Source: Acidimicrobiales bacterium
Lineage (GTDB): Bacteria > Actinomycetota > Acidimicrobiia > Acidimicrobiales > UBA8592
DNA: 34,921 bases
Assembly (NCBI GenBank): GCA_029244605.1
Contig: JAQWQL010000005.1
Span: 1-34,921 of the forward strand
Direction: 5' to 3'
This document shows positions 1 through 9,717 of this stretch, piece by piece. How positions within the stretch are numbered: position 1 is the first letter of the stretch; each line of letters opens with the position of its first letter. The notes beneath the pieces were generated by a model. That model saw only the letters and a list, made by a program, of their open reading frames with translations. It had not been told where the DNA came from and searched no databases. Both the position numbers and the translations under genes were made by a program.

Positions 1-15
1 GAGACTAAGGAAAAG

Positions 16-378
16 TTAATTATCTAAAGAATGGGCCTTTAAGTCATCAAGGCGCGCCCACTCTAGGGTTGCGATATGAGTTGATTCTAATTTTACCTGA
101 GGAGCTTTGCCAGCTAGAAAAGCTTCCTGCCACCGAGGTGCACAAAGGCACCATTGATCACCAGGTTGTAACCCGTCAAAACCGTATTCAGGCATTGGTG
201 TTGAAAGATCATTCCCTGCTTCTTTAGAAAACATTAAAAACTCTTCTGTCATGATCGCGCACACGGTATGTACTCCCATATCCCCTGTGCCAGTATCACA
301 GCAACCGTTTCGATAATAGCCAGTGAGGGGGTCAAGACTACAGTCCACAAGATCTGTCCCTAATACATTTTTTGCCAT
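16..378 (-). CDS. DUF2237 family protein
   Basis: Complete ORF, 120 aa; family-typical segments KNVLGTDLVDCSLDPLTGYYRNGCCDTG, HTVCAIMTEEFLMFSKEAGNDLSTP and GLQPGDQWCLCAPRWQEAF. Confidence 0.9.
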   Translation of the reverse strand: MAKNVLGTDLVDCSLDPLTGYYRNGCCDTGTGDMGVHTVCAIMTEEFLMFSKEAGNDLSTPMPEYGFDGLQPGDQWCLCAPRWQEAFLAGKAPQVKLESTHIATLEWARLDDLKAHSLDN

Positions 379-418
379 ATTGCTATCGTATATCTTATTG
401 GCCTCCGAAAGAAAATAG

Positions 419-604
419 TTAAGCTAGAGCACCAGTATTTGAAATTAATTCATTGTTTTGGATTTCACACCAGTCGAGAAATTCCTTCCGGAAATTACAA
501 GATCGATATGAGGAACGTGCAGGGGTTTGGCTTCTATCACTTCGGTATAGGGCCCAAAGTGCTGCTTGTCCTGACATTGTGTTTGATCCAGTGTGGGTAT
601 TCAT
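419..604 (-). CDS. small orphan protein of unknown function (61 aa), tentative
   Basis: ATG at 604 preceded on the minus strand by CAAGAATGGAGACGAA (GGAG, Shine-Dalgarno-like, 5 nt upstream of ATG); same strand as the neighbours; no family recognised. Confidence 0.4.
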   Translation of the reverse strand: MNTHTGSNTMSGQAALWALYRSDRSQTPARSSYRSCNFRKEFLDWCEIQNNELISNTGALA

Positions 605-616
605 TTCGTCTCCATT

Positions 617-636
617 CTTGAACTTGTTTGTTCAAG
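617..636. repeat. 7-bp perfect inverted repeat (CTTGAAC-ttgttt-GTTCAAG)
   Basis: Read directly: cttgaac (617-623), 6-nt loop, gttcaag (630-636), between the 678-2300 CDS and the 419-604 ORF. No clear U-tract on the minus strand. Confidence 0.55.
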
Positions 637-677
637 AGAGAGACGGTTCTATTGGTAGTTTTCTTACACCCATACCA

Positions 678-2300
678 CTATATTTTTGTAACGAGTTGTT
701 CTGCTGAGTGTTTGCCGGCAATGTAGCCAAAGACCATGCATGGTCCCAGCGTTCCCCCAGCCCCGCCGTAAGCCATTCCCATAGCTGATGCCATGACATT
801 CCCCGCAGCATAGAGTCCTTGGATAGCTTCGCCATCAAGATTAAGTATCTGCGCCTTTGAGTTAGTTTGCGGCCCGCCTTTGGTCCCCAGCGCACCCGGT
901 TTGACTTCTATAGCGTAATATGGGGCTTTGTCGATTGGTCCCAGCGTTGCCGCTGTTGTTCTTGTCCCATCACCCCAATGGGTGTCATTCACACTTTTGC
1001 CTCGGTGGAAGTCGTTGTCATCGAGGTCGGCTGCTTGTGCGTTCCAGCACTCTACTGTTTCTTCAAGGCCTAATCCATCACAACCGATTAGCTCTGCTAG
1101 TTCGGGTAGGGTATCTGCTGCTGTCAGCCAGTCTGGGACTTGCCCTTCGCCCCTGTATCTGCATAAGCCGTAGCGAACTAGATATTCCTGGTCAAAGATC
1201 ATCCACGCAGGGATATTTTTATATTCAAAGGTTCCAGGGTCTAACTGGTGAAATGCTGCTCCGAATGCGTTGTAATTTGCAGCTTCGTTGGCGAATCTTT
1301 TACCATCTTTGTTCACCATTATGCATCTTGGATTAACTCGTTCTCGATTTACCATCCACGGGATAGTTGTCCCTTCGTCATTTGTGATGTCGATAACTGG
1401 AACCCACCATGCCTCCTGCATATTTCCAAGCGCTGCTCCTGCCCGCATTGCCATTTTCAGGCCGTCGCCCGTGTTTGTTTCAATAGAAACTGGCCTGTGA
1501 AGTGGGCCGCGTATGAAACTATCTACAAGGTTTTTATTCCATTCAAAACCACCGGTAGCGATGATCACGCATTGAGTGGTGACTTCTCTTATCCCTGAGG
1601 GAGTGTCAAATCGTACACCTTGCACAATCCCATTATCGATAATTAATTCTTCCGCCTGATGTTCAATTTCAATGATGATCTCTCGATCTAAACATGATTT
1701 CAGTAATCGTCCTATTAACGCTTGGCCACAACCCCGAAGATTGTTTTCTGATCGGAGTTTTAGAATTTCCTTTGGGGATTCACTCAGCGGACCTCTGCCG
1801 AGAGTTGTCTCATTCATTAAGAGGAAGGGTGACATTTGACGGCTCTGACTGATCCGGTCAGCCCATTCGCCTAACTCATCGAATGGGAATAGAGGGCATT
1901 CTAGGGATCGTCCTCCGATTTGATTACCACCTGGATTCTCTGGATGGTAATCGGGAAAGCTTTCGACAATTTCGAAGATAACTTCACTGTTGTCTTCGAA
2001 CCATTGAACCATAGAGGGCCCGACATCAACGTATGCTTCAAGAAGGTCGGTGCGCATTCGCCCATGGGATAATGAGTTGAGGTACTCCAATGCCGTTTCC
2101 CGCGAATCATAAATTTTTTGGTTCACCATATGATGATTTCCTGGTATCCAGATCATTCCACCCGACATAGCTGAAGTTCCGCCTAGGACACTAGCTTTTT
2201 CAAAAACTCCGACGACTTCTGCCCCATGGCCTGATGCTGAAACCGCAGCGGCGAGGGCGGCTGCTCCCGATCCGAGAACCACAACTTCAAAATAATCCAT
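678..2300 (-). CDS. FAD-dependent oxidoreductase, fumarate reductase / 3-ketosteroid dehydrogenase-like family
   Basis: 540 aa; N-terminal Rossmann motif VVVLGSGAAALAAAVSA, EKASVLGGTSAMSGGMIWIP, C-terminal GLYAAGNVMASAMGMAYGGAGGTLGPCMVFGYIAG. Confidence 0.88.
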   Translation of the reverse strand: MDYFEVVVLGSGAAALAAAVSASGHGAEVVGVFEKASVLGGTSAMSGGMIWIPGNHHMVNQKIYDSRETALEYLNSLSHGRMRTDLLEAYVDVGPSMVQWFEDNSEVIFEIVESFPDYHPENPGGNQIGGRSLECPLFPFDELGEWADRISQSRQMSPFLLMNETTLGRGPLSESPKEILKLRSENNLRGCGQALIGRLLKSCLDREIIIEIEHQAEELIIDNGIVQGVRFDTPSGIREVTTQCVIIATGGFEWNKNLVDSFIRGPLHRPVSIETNTGDGLKMAMRAGAALGNMQEAWWVPVIDITNDEGTTIPWMVNRERVNPRCIMVNKDGKRFANEAANYNAFGAAFHQLDPGTFEYKNIPAWMIFDQEYLVRYGLCRYRGEGQVPDWLTAADTLPELAELIGCDGLGLEETVECWNAQAADLDDNDFHRGKSVNDTHWGDGTRTTAATLGPIDKAPYYAIEVKPGALGTKGGPQTNSKAQILNLDGEAIQGLYAAGNVMASAMGMAYGGAGGTLGPCMVFGYIAGKHSAEQLVTKI

Positions 2301-2378
2301 GTCTGAATCTTATGAGATATGGAGAATCTAGCCAAATAGGTACATTGAGAGTATCCCTTACCCAAAAGAGAACACTAT

Positions 2379-3734
2379 ATGACCACTGCATTATTCTGGT
2401 TTAGAAAAGACCTTCGCATAAAGAACAATCATGCATGGGTGAAGGCATGCGAAACGCATAGGGTACTTCCGGTATTTGTTCTAGAACCTCAAATCATTTC
2501 AAATGCAGGATTACATCGGAGGAATCAATTTTTCTTAAACCTTTCCGCCCTTGCTGAAGAAATTCAATCAATTGGTGGAAGATTAAATGTTATTCATGGG
2601 CCAGCGAGCGATGTCCTTCCTCGGTATGTCAGAGAAAATAATATTGACTGCTTATATTTCAACGCTGACACGACACCTTTCTCCAGGCAGAGAGACGAGT
2701 TTCTATCTAACGAGATCAGCGCACAAACTCACATCTTTTGGGGTGGCTTGGTGCACCCACCGGAAACCGTCTTGACCCAAAAAGGAGAGATCTCTAAAGT
2801 CTTTACCCCGTTCTATAAGAAATGGGTCACGATCCCTGCCCCACTATCGCTCCAAAATGTTCAGCCGGTTTTTGTAAGCGGTCGAGAGAATGATTGGGAA
2901 ATAGAACAGGACTTGATTCCAAGTTCCTCTGATGTGGGACACAGAGGAGCTAAAGAAAGGCTTGAACGCTTTCTCAAGGTAGCAGATGACTACCAAGAGT
3001 CTCGAAATATCCCATCGGTGGAGGGGACATCGTTCCTTTCCTCTGACCTTCATTTTGGAACGATAGGGCCAAGAGAGATTCTCCACAGGCTTTCCCCGAA
3101 CCGGGAAGGACATAGGCAGTTTATTCGCCAACTAGCTTGGCGTGACTGGTATGCCCACCTTCTTTATGCTAATCAAGAGATTCCTCTCAAGGCCGCAAAT
3201 CGATCGTATGAGAACATCCAATGGAGAGATGACTCGGAAGACCTCGAGAATTGGGAGAAAGGACGAACTGGCTACCCTATAGTCGATGCAGGAATGCGAC
3301 AGCTGTCTGCTACAGGATGGATGCACAACAGGGTTCGGATGATTACCGCTTCATTTCTCGTTAAGCATTTACTAATAGATTGGAGAAAAGGGGAGAGGTA
3401 CTTTCGAAGGACACTTATTGACGGTGATGTTGCTCAAAATTGTGGGAATTGGCAATGGGTAGCTGGGACGGGTTTTGATGCCGCCCCTTACTTTAGGGTC
3501 TTTAACCCTGTGCTTCAGTCGAAAAAGTTTGATCCCTCAGGAAGATATATAAGGCGTTGGGTTCCCGAGCTAGAAGGCATGTCCAATTCAGCGATACATT
3601 CCCCATGGGAATATGATGAAGCTACATTGAGAAAACACGGCGTAGCACTCGGTGAAACGTACCCATTTCCAATGGTTAATCATGCAGAAGCTAGAGACAG
3701 GGCACTAGCTACATATAAAAAAGCTAGAGAGTAA
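2379..3734 (+). CDS. phrB: deoxyribodipyrimidine photolyase (cryptochrome/photolyase family)
   Basis: 451 aa; N-terminal LFWFRKDLRIKNNHAW; C-terminal WRDWYAHLL, GYPIVDAGMRQLSATGWMHNRVRMITASFLVKHLLIDWRKGERYF, NCGNWQWVAGTGFDAAPYFRVFNP. Confidence 0.95.
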   Translation: MTTALFWFRKDLRIKNNHAWVKACETHRVLPVFVLEPQIISNAGLHRRNQFFLNLSALAEEIQSIGGRLNVIHGPASDVLPRYVRENNIDCLYFNADTTPFSRQRDEFLSNEISAQTHIFWGGLVHPPETVLTQKGEISKVFTPFYKKWVTIPAPLSLQNVQPVFVSGRENDWEIEQDLIPSSSDVGHRGAKERLERFLKVADDYQESRNIPSVEGTSFLSSDLHFGTIGPREILHRLSPNREGHRQFIRQLAWRDWYAHLLYANQEIPLKAANRSYENIQWRDDSEDLENWEKGRTGYPIVDAGMRQLSATGWMHNRVRMITASFLVKHLLIDWRKGERYFRRTLIDGDVAQNCGNWQWVAGTGFDAAPYFRVFNPVLQSKKFDPSGRYIRRWVPELEGMSNSAIHSPWEYDEATLRKHGVALGETYPFPMVNHAEARDRALATYKKARE

Positions 3735-3847
3735 CTTCCCAAATTTTTTAGTTCTGAGCTAACAGAATGTGAAATCTGCCACAAAGCAAAACTCTGTTGA
3801 GTATTAGGTTTATCTTCGCAAGCAAGAACGCTACCGTTATATTCTCT

Positions 3848-5308
3848 ATGGCAGAACGTGAACTTATAACTGTTACTGGCTCGACAGGATATGTCGGAGG
3901 GCGGCTAGTTCCTATACTTTTGCAGAATGGATACCGAGTCCGCTGCGTTACCAGATCTGTTGGATCTCTCCAAGACAGGGATTGGACCAATGATATTGAA
4001 ATAGTAGAGGCAGATCTAGAAGAGAAGAGCGAAGTATTTAATGCATTAAGAGGTTCAGATCGAGCTTTTTACCTTGTTCATTCGATGTCAGCAACTCGAA
4101 ACTTTGCTGAAGCAGAGGAAAAGATAGCGAAAAATTTTGTCGACGTTTCTGATGAAGCGGGATTGAAACAGCTTGTGTACCTAGGTGGTTTGGGTCAGGA
4201 TCACGTAGAGAAGTCCGCTCACCTTCAGAGTCGACAAGTAGTGGGAAGGATACTCGCTTCGGGATCAACGCCAGTAACCGAACTTCGAGCAGCTGTAATT
4301 ATTGGATCAGGGAGTGCTTCGTTCGAAATGCTACGTTCTCTCGTTGAGGTCTTACCGTTTATGATTGTTCCCAAATGGGTAACTAAGACAAAGTGTCAAC
4401 CAATTTCGATCGGTAACGTTCTGGAAAATCTTCTAGATGTTCTCGGACGAGAAGAGACTTATAATCAAGTTTTTGAAATAGGTGGGTCTGAAGTAGTTAC
4501 TTATCGGGAGATGATGGACATGTATGCAGAAGTAGCAGGATTAAAAAGACGTTTAATTCTTCCTGTGCCAGTTCTTACTCCCCGTTTATCCTCCCATTGG
4601 GTCAATTTGGTAAGTCCGCTGCCCTTCACACTTGCTCGTGCACTTATCGACTCATTAACTACTGATGTTGTAGCCCAGGGGAGCGGAAACGAACTTATAC
4701 CTGAAAGACCCACTGAAAAATTAGAAGATGCAATAGGTAAAGCTGTCACACGTGTTAAAGAAATGGAAATTCCTACTCGCTGGTCAGATACAAGTGTGTT
4801 TCAAGACCCAGCTCGGCCTGAACCTAGCGACCCAGAATGGGCCGGGGGCAGAGTTCTTGTCGATCGGCGAGATCAGAAGACAGTTATGGGTATGGATACA
4901 GTAATGCGAACGATTAAGTCAGTTGGAGGTGATACAGGATGGTTTGCCTTTGATTGGCTATGGGCTATTCGAGGATTTGTGGATGAATTGTTAGGCGGGG
5001 TAGGTGTAAGAAGAGGAAGAAGGCACCCGATTGATCTTCGAGTCGGCGATACTGTCGATTTTTTTAAAGTTACCTTGGTATCTCCGACACGTCTTCGACT
5101 GCTAGCCGAAATGAAAGTCCCTGGTCATGCATGGCTGGAATGGAATGTTAAAGAAACTAGTACTGGAACTATTGTTGAACAACAGGCATTATTTGTTCCC
5201 AAGGGAGTCGTTGGGCGCGCCTATTGGTATTTTTTACTTCCAGCTCACATTCTTATTTGGAAAAGGATGCTGCAAAATCTTGTGAAACTCGCTGAAAGGG
5301 AGGAATGA
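3848..5308 (+). CDS. SDR-type NAD(P)-binding epimerase-like protein with C-terminal DUF2867-type domain
   Basis: ITVTGSTGYVGGRLVPILLQNGYRVRCVTR Rossmann motif; C-terminal LVSPTRLRLLAEMKVPGHAWLEWNV...LFVPKGVVGRAYWYFLLPAH. The track start at 3797 looks too long; in-frame ATG at 3848 precedes AERELITVTGSTG. Confidence 0.85.
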   Translation: MAERELITVTGSTGYVGGRLVPILLQNGYRVRCVTRSVGSLQDRDWTNDIEIVEADLEEKSEVFNALRGSDRAFYLVHSMSATRNFAEAEEKIAKNFVDVSDEAGLKQLVYLGGLGQDHVEKSAHLQSRQVVGRILASGSTPVTELRAAVIIGSGSASFEMLRSLVEVLPFMIVPKWVTKTKCQPISIGNVLENLLDVLGREETYNQVFEIGGSEVVTYREMMDMYAEVAGLKRRLILPVPVLTPRLSSHWVNLVSPLPFTLARALIDSLTTDVVAQGSGNELIPERPTEKLEDAIGKAVTRVKEMEIPTRWSDTSVFQDPARPEPSDPEWAGGRVLVDRRDQKTVMGMDTVMRTIKSVGGDTGWFAFDWLWAIRGFVDELLGGVGVRRGRRHPIDLRVGDTVDFFKVTLVSPTRLRLLAEMKVPGHAWLEWNVKETSTGTIVEQQALFVPKGVVGRAYWYFLLPAHILIWKRMLQNLVKLAEREE

Positions 5309-5322
5309 CCAGCGGCGTGATC

Positions 5323-6129
5323 TTATCTAAAGGTCTCTATAGCTTCCATCGGATCTTGCGTATCTCCGAAATATCCAAGCGCATAGGACCCTTTGCTATA
5401 TCCAATAAGTTTTGCCAGATCAGAATCAATTGTGGCTGCTATTTCTGGAGGGCAGGCTAAATACTGGTTTTCTTCCTGTCGAAGGAAACTAGCAGAGTAA
5501 TCAATGTTTACACCGGTCCGGCGGTCGTCTGTAATGTTCTTTCCTCCACTGTGATAAGCACTTCCGGTGTATAGCAATACAGACCCGCATGACATGATTG
5601 CTGGGACAGTCTCTTCATAGGTAGGTTGAAGCTTGTCTTCCCACAGGTGGCTGCCAGGTATTATTCTCGTGGCCCCATTTTCTTCAGTGAAATCTGTTAG
5701 AGCCCACATTGTTGAAACTTCAACTTCCCAATCTGAAGGGAAGGGAAAGAAATCCCATGCCCACTGGTCACGATGAATTGGCTGTGCTTCTGCCCCTGGG
5801 CCTAAGTCAATGATTTGAGTGAGATGAATTTGCATACTGGATGCAGTTTGGCAGATCACATCCTTCGCACTACCAACAACAGTGGGATGCGATGCTAGTT
5901 CATGGGATGAATTAGATCTAGCAATCAACGATCCGGTCCTCTTCGTTTTTTCTCCCGTGAAGCTGTCAAGACCGAAGGGTGTTTTATGAATAAAAGGTTC
6001 GAGCTCTGAACCTACTTGTTCCATAAGCTCTTCGGAGACTAATTGCTCGATCACTACACATCCAGCATCTCTTAATGCTTGTGCTACATCCTCACTAGAG
6101 GCGTTTCTCCCGTATCGTGGAAGCTCCAT
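5323..6129 (-). CDS. phytanoyl-CoA dioxygenase (PhyH) family Fe(II)/2-oxoglutarate oxygenase
   Basis: QPIHRDQWAWDFFP (HxD) and distal SAYHSGGKN...RTGVNIDY; track start 6135 is TTG, in-frame ATG at 6129. Confidence 0.85.
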   Translation of the reverse strand: MELPRYGRNASSEDVAQALRDAGCVVIEQLVSEELMEQVGSELEPFIHKTPFGLDSFTGEKTKRTGSLIARSNSSHELASHPTVVGSAKDVICQTASSMQIHLTQIIDLGPGAEAQPIHRDQWAWDFFPFPSDWEVEVSTMWALTDFTEENGATRIIPGSHLWEDKLQPTYEETVPAIMSCGSVLLYTGSAYHSGGKNITDDRRTGVNIDYSASFLRQEENQYLACPPEIAATIDSDLAKLIGYSKGSYALGYFGDTQDPMEAIETFR

Positions 6130-6142
6130 TTCCAATTGTCTC

Positions 6143-7588
6143 CTAGGCGTGGATGGGAGGCAGGCGGTTACCCCACCCTACTTCGGCCTCTAGTTGAGCG
6201 CTGACACTTAAGAGAAGGTCCTCTCTCCCGTAGGCTGCTACTAACTGAATCCCGACTGGAAGCCCTTCGGACGTATTGTTTATCGGCAGTGAAATAGCAG
6301 GTTGACCAGAAACGTTAAAAAATGATGTGAAAGCTGCGAACGGTATCGACCGCATCGAGTTACGCATCGGTTCCTGAGGTGTGGAGGTTAGGTCACCAAT
6401 TTTTGGAGGAGGCTGAAGAGTCGTAGGGGTAAGTAGTAGGTCCCACCCATCTTCCCACCATTTCGCTGCGCCTCTTCGTGTTTCAGCCATAGCAGCCTGT
6501 GCTCGGAGGACTTCTAAACCAGTCGTTTTAGCCCCGTACTCAGCCATAGCCCAAGTCGCTAGTTCGACGTCATCTTTGGTTACTTCACGACCCAACATTT
6601 GTTCCAAGGAGCGGAGGGTAAGGTTTGCACCAGCCATCCAGACCGCACTAAAGCGAGCCCCAATCGACTGGTCATCAAGCGTCTTGGGGTGAGACTCTTC
6701 AACGGTGTGCCCAAGTTTTTCTAAAATTTTTGCTGTATCAAGTGCTGACTGCCGGCATTCTGAATCAATCTCCAGTTCTTCTCGTGGTGATTCAGCCCAG
6801 ATACCAATTCTAAGTTTCCCTGGATCCTTTTTCGTAGCATCAACGTATGGTTGCCCAATCATAGGTGCTACTACACCATCGCCGAGGGTCGGTATCGCAG
6901 AAACATCTAGAATCGCAGCTGAGTCCCTGACAGAACGTGAAACGACATGCTGGATCGAAAGGCCCCATTCATCTTGGAACGGTCCCATCGGTACTCTTCC
7001 CCGACTCGGCTTTAAACCCACAAGGCCACACATAGCTGCAGGAATCCGTATGGAACCACCACCATCACTAGCATTTGCTGAAGGGACCATACCCGCGGCT
7101 ACCGCCGCAGCTGCCCCTCCGCTTGAACCTCCGGTTCCATAATCTGTATTCCACGGATTACGAGACGGCCCATATGATTCGGGCTCTGTCGTCCCGACCA
7201 ATCCAAATTCCGGAGTATTTGTTCTTCCGACAACGATAAATCCAGCTTCTCGGTACCTTCTAGCAAGGTCTGACTCGATAGTTGAGATGTAATTGATTTC
7301 CTTAAGTGCTTTGTTACCTAGATGCATTGGTTCATTAGCGCTCGAAGTCCGTAGGTCTTTTAAGAGAAACGGGACTCCCTTAAATGGACCATCTGGGATT
7401 TCTCCTGCGGCATCTTCTAAGGCTCTTTCAAACCTTCTAGTTACGACAGCATTTAGCTCACCGTCGAGGGCTTCTATCCTCTCGATTGAAGCTTGTACGG
7501 CTTCGGTAGGGGATATTTCTGCATTACGTATCTTTGATGCCAGATCGACAGTATCTAACTTGCTTAGCTCATGATCATTTGTTCCCAT
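6143..7588 (-). CDS. amidase signature family hydrolase
   Basis: 481 aa; [16 protein letters not shown] (Lys), [50 protein letters not shown] (Ser-cisSer). Confidence 0.95.
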   Translation of the reverse strand: MGTNDHELSKLDTVDLASKIRNAEISPTEAVQASIERIEALDGELNAVVTRRFERALEDAAGEIPDGPFKGVPFLLKDLRTSSANEPMHLGNKALKEINYISTIESDLARRYREAGFIVVGRTNTPEFGLVGTTEPESYGPSRNPWNTDYGTGGSSGGAAAAVAAGMVPSANASDGGGSIRIPAAMCGLVGLKPSRGRVPMGPFQDEWGLSIQHVVSRSVRDSAAILDVSAIPTLGDGVVAPMIGQPYVDATKKDPGKLRIGIWAESPREELEIDSECRQSALDTAKILEKLGHTVEESHPKTLDDQSIGARFSAVWMAGANLTLRSLEQMLGREVTKDDVELATWAMAEYGAKTTGLEVLRAQAAMAETRRGAAKWWEDGWDLLLTPTTLQPPPKIGDLTSTPQEPMRNSMRSIPFAAFTSFFNVSGQPAISLPINNTSEGLPVGIQLVAAYGREDLLLSVSAQLEAEVGWGNRLPPIHA

Positions 7589-7642
7589 GTGAGCGAACTT
7601 AGTCGAATTGGTAATTTCCCGCTATCTAAGTCCCATGATTCT

Positions 7643-8650
7643 TCAGGGGGTCCAATCAGTGAAGGTATCGATCATGAGTTCCACGTTGGGACCTAAAGGG
7701 TAGAGAATAGGGGTAGTACACCCGGCATCGATGTATTCTTTTACTTTTTCCTTTGCTTCCTCAGGAGTTCCGGAAGCGGTGCACCTTTGGACAACGTCAT
7801 CAGGGACAAGTTTTGATGCAGCTACTACTTCTTCATGAGTGGCAGGCCATGTTAGAACTTGATGGATCTCATTGAGTAATTCATCAGTTACGCCGCTTGC
7901 GGCCATAATGTGAGGCTGCTGCCCAAGGTATTGTGTTAGTAGCAGCCTCGCTCCATCTAAAGCAGCTTGCCGGTCTTCATCTACGGAGCACACGATTAAT
8001 TGCGGCCTATCTATTGCATCGATGTCCCTCCCAATAGACTTTGCCCCAATTTCAAGAGCTTCCATAGCTCGTAGGTTATATCCAGGTTCGACCATGTAGT
8101 TCAGGACGACGCCATCAGCGATTTTCCCGGTTAATTCCATCATTTTCATTCCTGTCGCACCAATGTAGATAGGGACGTCTTTTGCCCGGCGTTCCTGATG
8201 AACATAATCGAGCTCGACTCCGTCTAGCTGAACAAAATCACCGTCGTATGTAACTGGTCCATCACACTGAAGAAGTGCGCGAACAGATTCCACTACCTCC
8301 CTCATGACTCGCAAGGGTCGTTTCCGTTCAATTCCAACTTTTGCAGCAAGCGGATCCCACCAAGCTCCAATACCTAGAATAATCCGGCCTGGAGCTAGGT
8401 CATCAAGAGTCGAAAAAGTTGATGCTATACGGGCTGGGTTTCTAGTCCAGCAATCTATAACCCCGCTTCCTATTTTGATTCTTGAAGTGTTGCCTGCAAA
8501 AGCTGCCATAGGAACGCAGCATTCACGGACGAGCCTAGAATCTGCTTGCCAGACGGCATCAAAGCCTTGATCCTCCGCGTGTTTCGCGTATTTCATTGCA
8601 TCTTGGATTGTATGTGCATCTTGAAGGTATAGGGCTACTGATTGTGTCAT
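7643..8650 (-). CDS. LLM class (F420-dependent, Mer-like) flavin oxidoreductase
   Basis: 335 aa; [88 protein letters not shown]. Confidence 0.88.
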   Translation of the reverse strand: MTQSVALYLQDAHTIQDAMKYAKHAEDQGFDAVWQADSRLVRECCVPMAAFAGNTSRIKIGSGVIDCWTRNPARIASTFSTLDDLAPGRIILGIGAWWDPLAAKVGIERKRPLRVMREVVESVRALLQCDGPVTYDGDFVQLDGVELDYVHQERRAKDVPIYIGATGMKMMELTGKIADGVVLNYMVEPGYNLRAMEALEIGAKSIGRDIDAIDRPQLIVCSVDEDRQAALDGARLLLTQYLGQQPHIMAASGVTDELLNEIHQVLTWPATHEEVVAASKLVPDDVVQRCTASGTPEEAKEKVKEYIDAGCTTPILYPLGPNVELMIDTFTDWTP

Positions 8651-9717
8651 GATAATTCATCGAGTTTCTTAAATAGTTTCGAGGCCGCTTCTGCTGCTTT
8701 CGATCGTATTTCATCAACGTCAACTGTCATTACAACCCCATCTTTCATCACTTCTTTACCTGCGACAACGATATCTCTTGGTTTCACCCCTAGGGAGAAT
8801 GCTAGGTGCCAAGGGTCCATATTCGGATATGACCATGTCACGATGTCTTGTTGGCTTTCGGGGAAAAGCCCAGCATTTATCTCCAGCATTTCCCATATCG
8901 CCTGAGGTGACTCAGTGACGTCATTTTCTCGTAAGCGGGCGTATCCAAGTCGGAACTCATCTATCATGTCGGCACCTATCCCGTCGGTTCCTAATCCAAC
9001 GGGATTTGAGAACCTTTTCGGTTTCGCATATCCAGCAGAGTTATTCATGTTCGAACGCGGATTGTGAATGACAGTTCCACGAAGACCATGTTCGTTTTCA
9101 AGGTGGACTCCATGAGCGAGGATCCAATCGTCTTGAGAAAGGCTATTGAGTCGTTCGGCTGCGGCAATATCTATTTTCCCCTCCGCAACATGGGTGTGAA
9201 TCCCTACGTTGAATTCTTTTGCCAATGAAGCTGCATTTGCAAGAGTCTCATCTGAACAGGTAAATGCAGCATGGAGACCTACCATGCCTTTCCCTCCTTC
9301 GCTTAGGAAACGCCGGTTCTCTTCGAGCCCTCTTCGTGCTCCTTCAGTCATGGATTTGGGAGGAAAGCTTGATGCGGGGTGGCGGTCAGTTATTCCATAG
9401 CAGGTGTTGACTCTCACGCCGACTTCAGTACAGGCTTCGGCGATGACAGAAAGCGACCCTTCCACGGCATTTGGGGATTCGTGGTGGTCGATAATGCAAG
9501 TAGTTCCAGTTTCAAGCGCTTCTAACGCGCCGAGTTTGGCTGACCAATAAATAGATTCTAGGTCGAGAGCCTGGTCGAGTTTCCACCAAATTGATTCGAG
9601 GATATCTAGAAAGGAAAGAGGAGGGGCCTCTGGTCCTGGCATTCCTCGAGCTAAAGATGAGTAAAGATGGTGATGAGCGCAAACCATGCCATGAGTCTGG
9701 TTTATAGCTAAATCCAC
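8647..9717 (-). CDS. ssnA-like: SsnA-like amidohydrolase/aminohydrolase with short N-terminus
   Basis: 356 aa; GTG start at 9717; [94 protein letters not shown]. 4-bp overlap (ATGA) with the LLM gene. Confidence 0.85.
   Translation of the reverse strand: MDLAINQTHGMVCAHHHLYSSLARGMPGPEAPPLSFLDILESIWWKLDQALDLESIYWSAKLGALEALETGTTCIIDHHESPNAVEGSLSVIAEACTEVGVRVNTCYGITDRHPASSFPPKSMTEGARRGLEENRRFLSEGGKGMVGLHAAFTCSDETLANAASLAKEFNVGIHTHVAEGKIDIAAAERLNSLSQDDWILAHGVHLENEHGLRGTVIHNPRSNMNNSAGYAKPKRFSNPVGLGTDGIGADMIDEFRLGYARLRENDVTESPQAIWEMLEINAGLFPESQQDIVTWSYPNMDPWHLAFSLGVKPRDIVVAGKEVMKDGVVMTVDVDEIRSKAAEAASKLFKKLDELS

Noticed and set aside
920-1598. Several plus-strand ORFs (867-1073, 920-1336, 928-1173, 1248-1598, 1288-1500)
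   Set aside because: All antisense to the clear FAD oxidoreductase at 678-2300 and mutually overlapping; Cys/Ser-rich shadow translations.
3735-3800. Possible terminator hairpin after the photolyase (aacaga ... tctgtt)
   Set aside because: Only about 6 bp complementarity with a long loop and no following T-tract; cannot support it.
6705-7142. 145-aa plus-strand ORF antisense to the amidase
   Set aside because: Low-complexity, frame-shadow-like translation opposite a strongly supported amidase; no start context or family.
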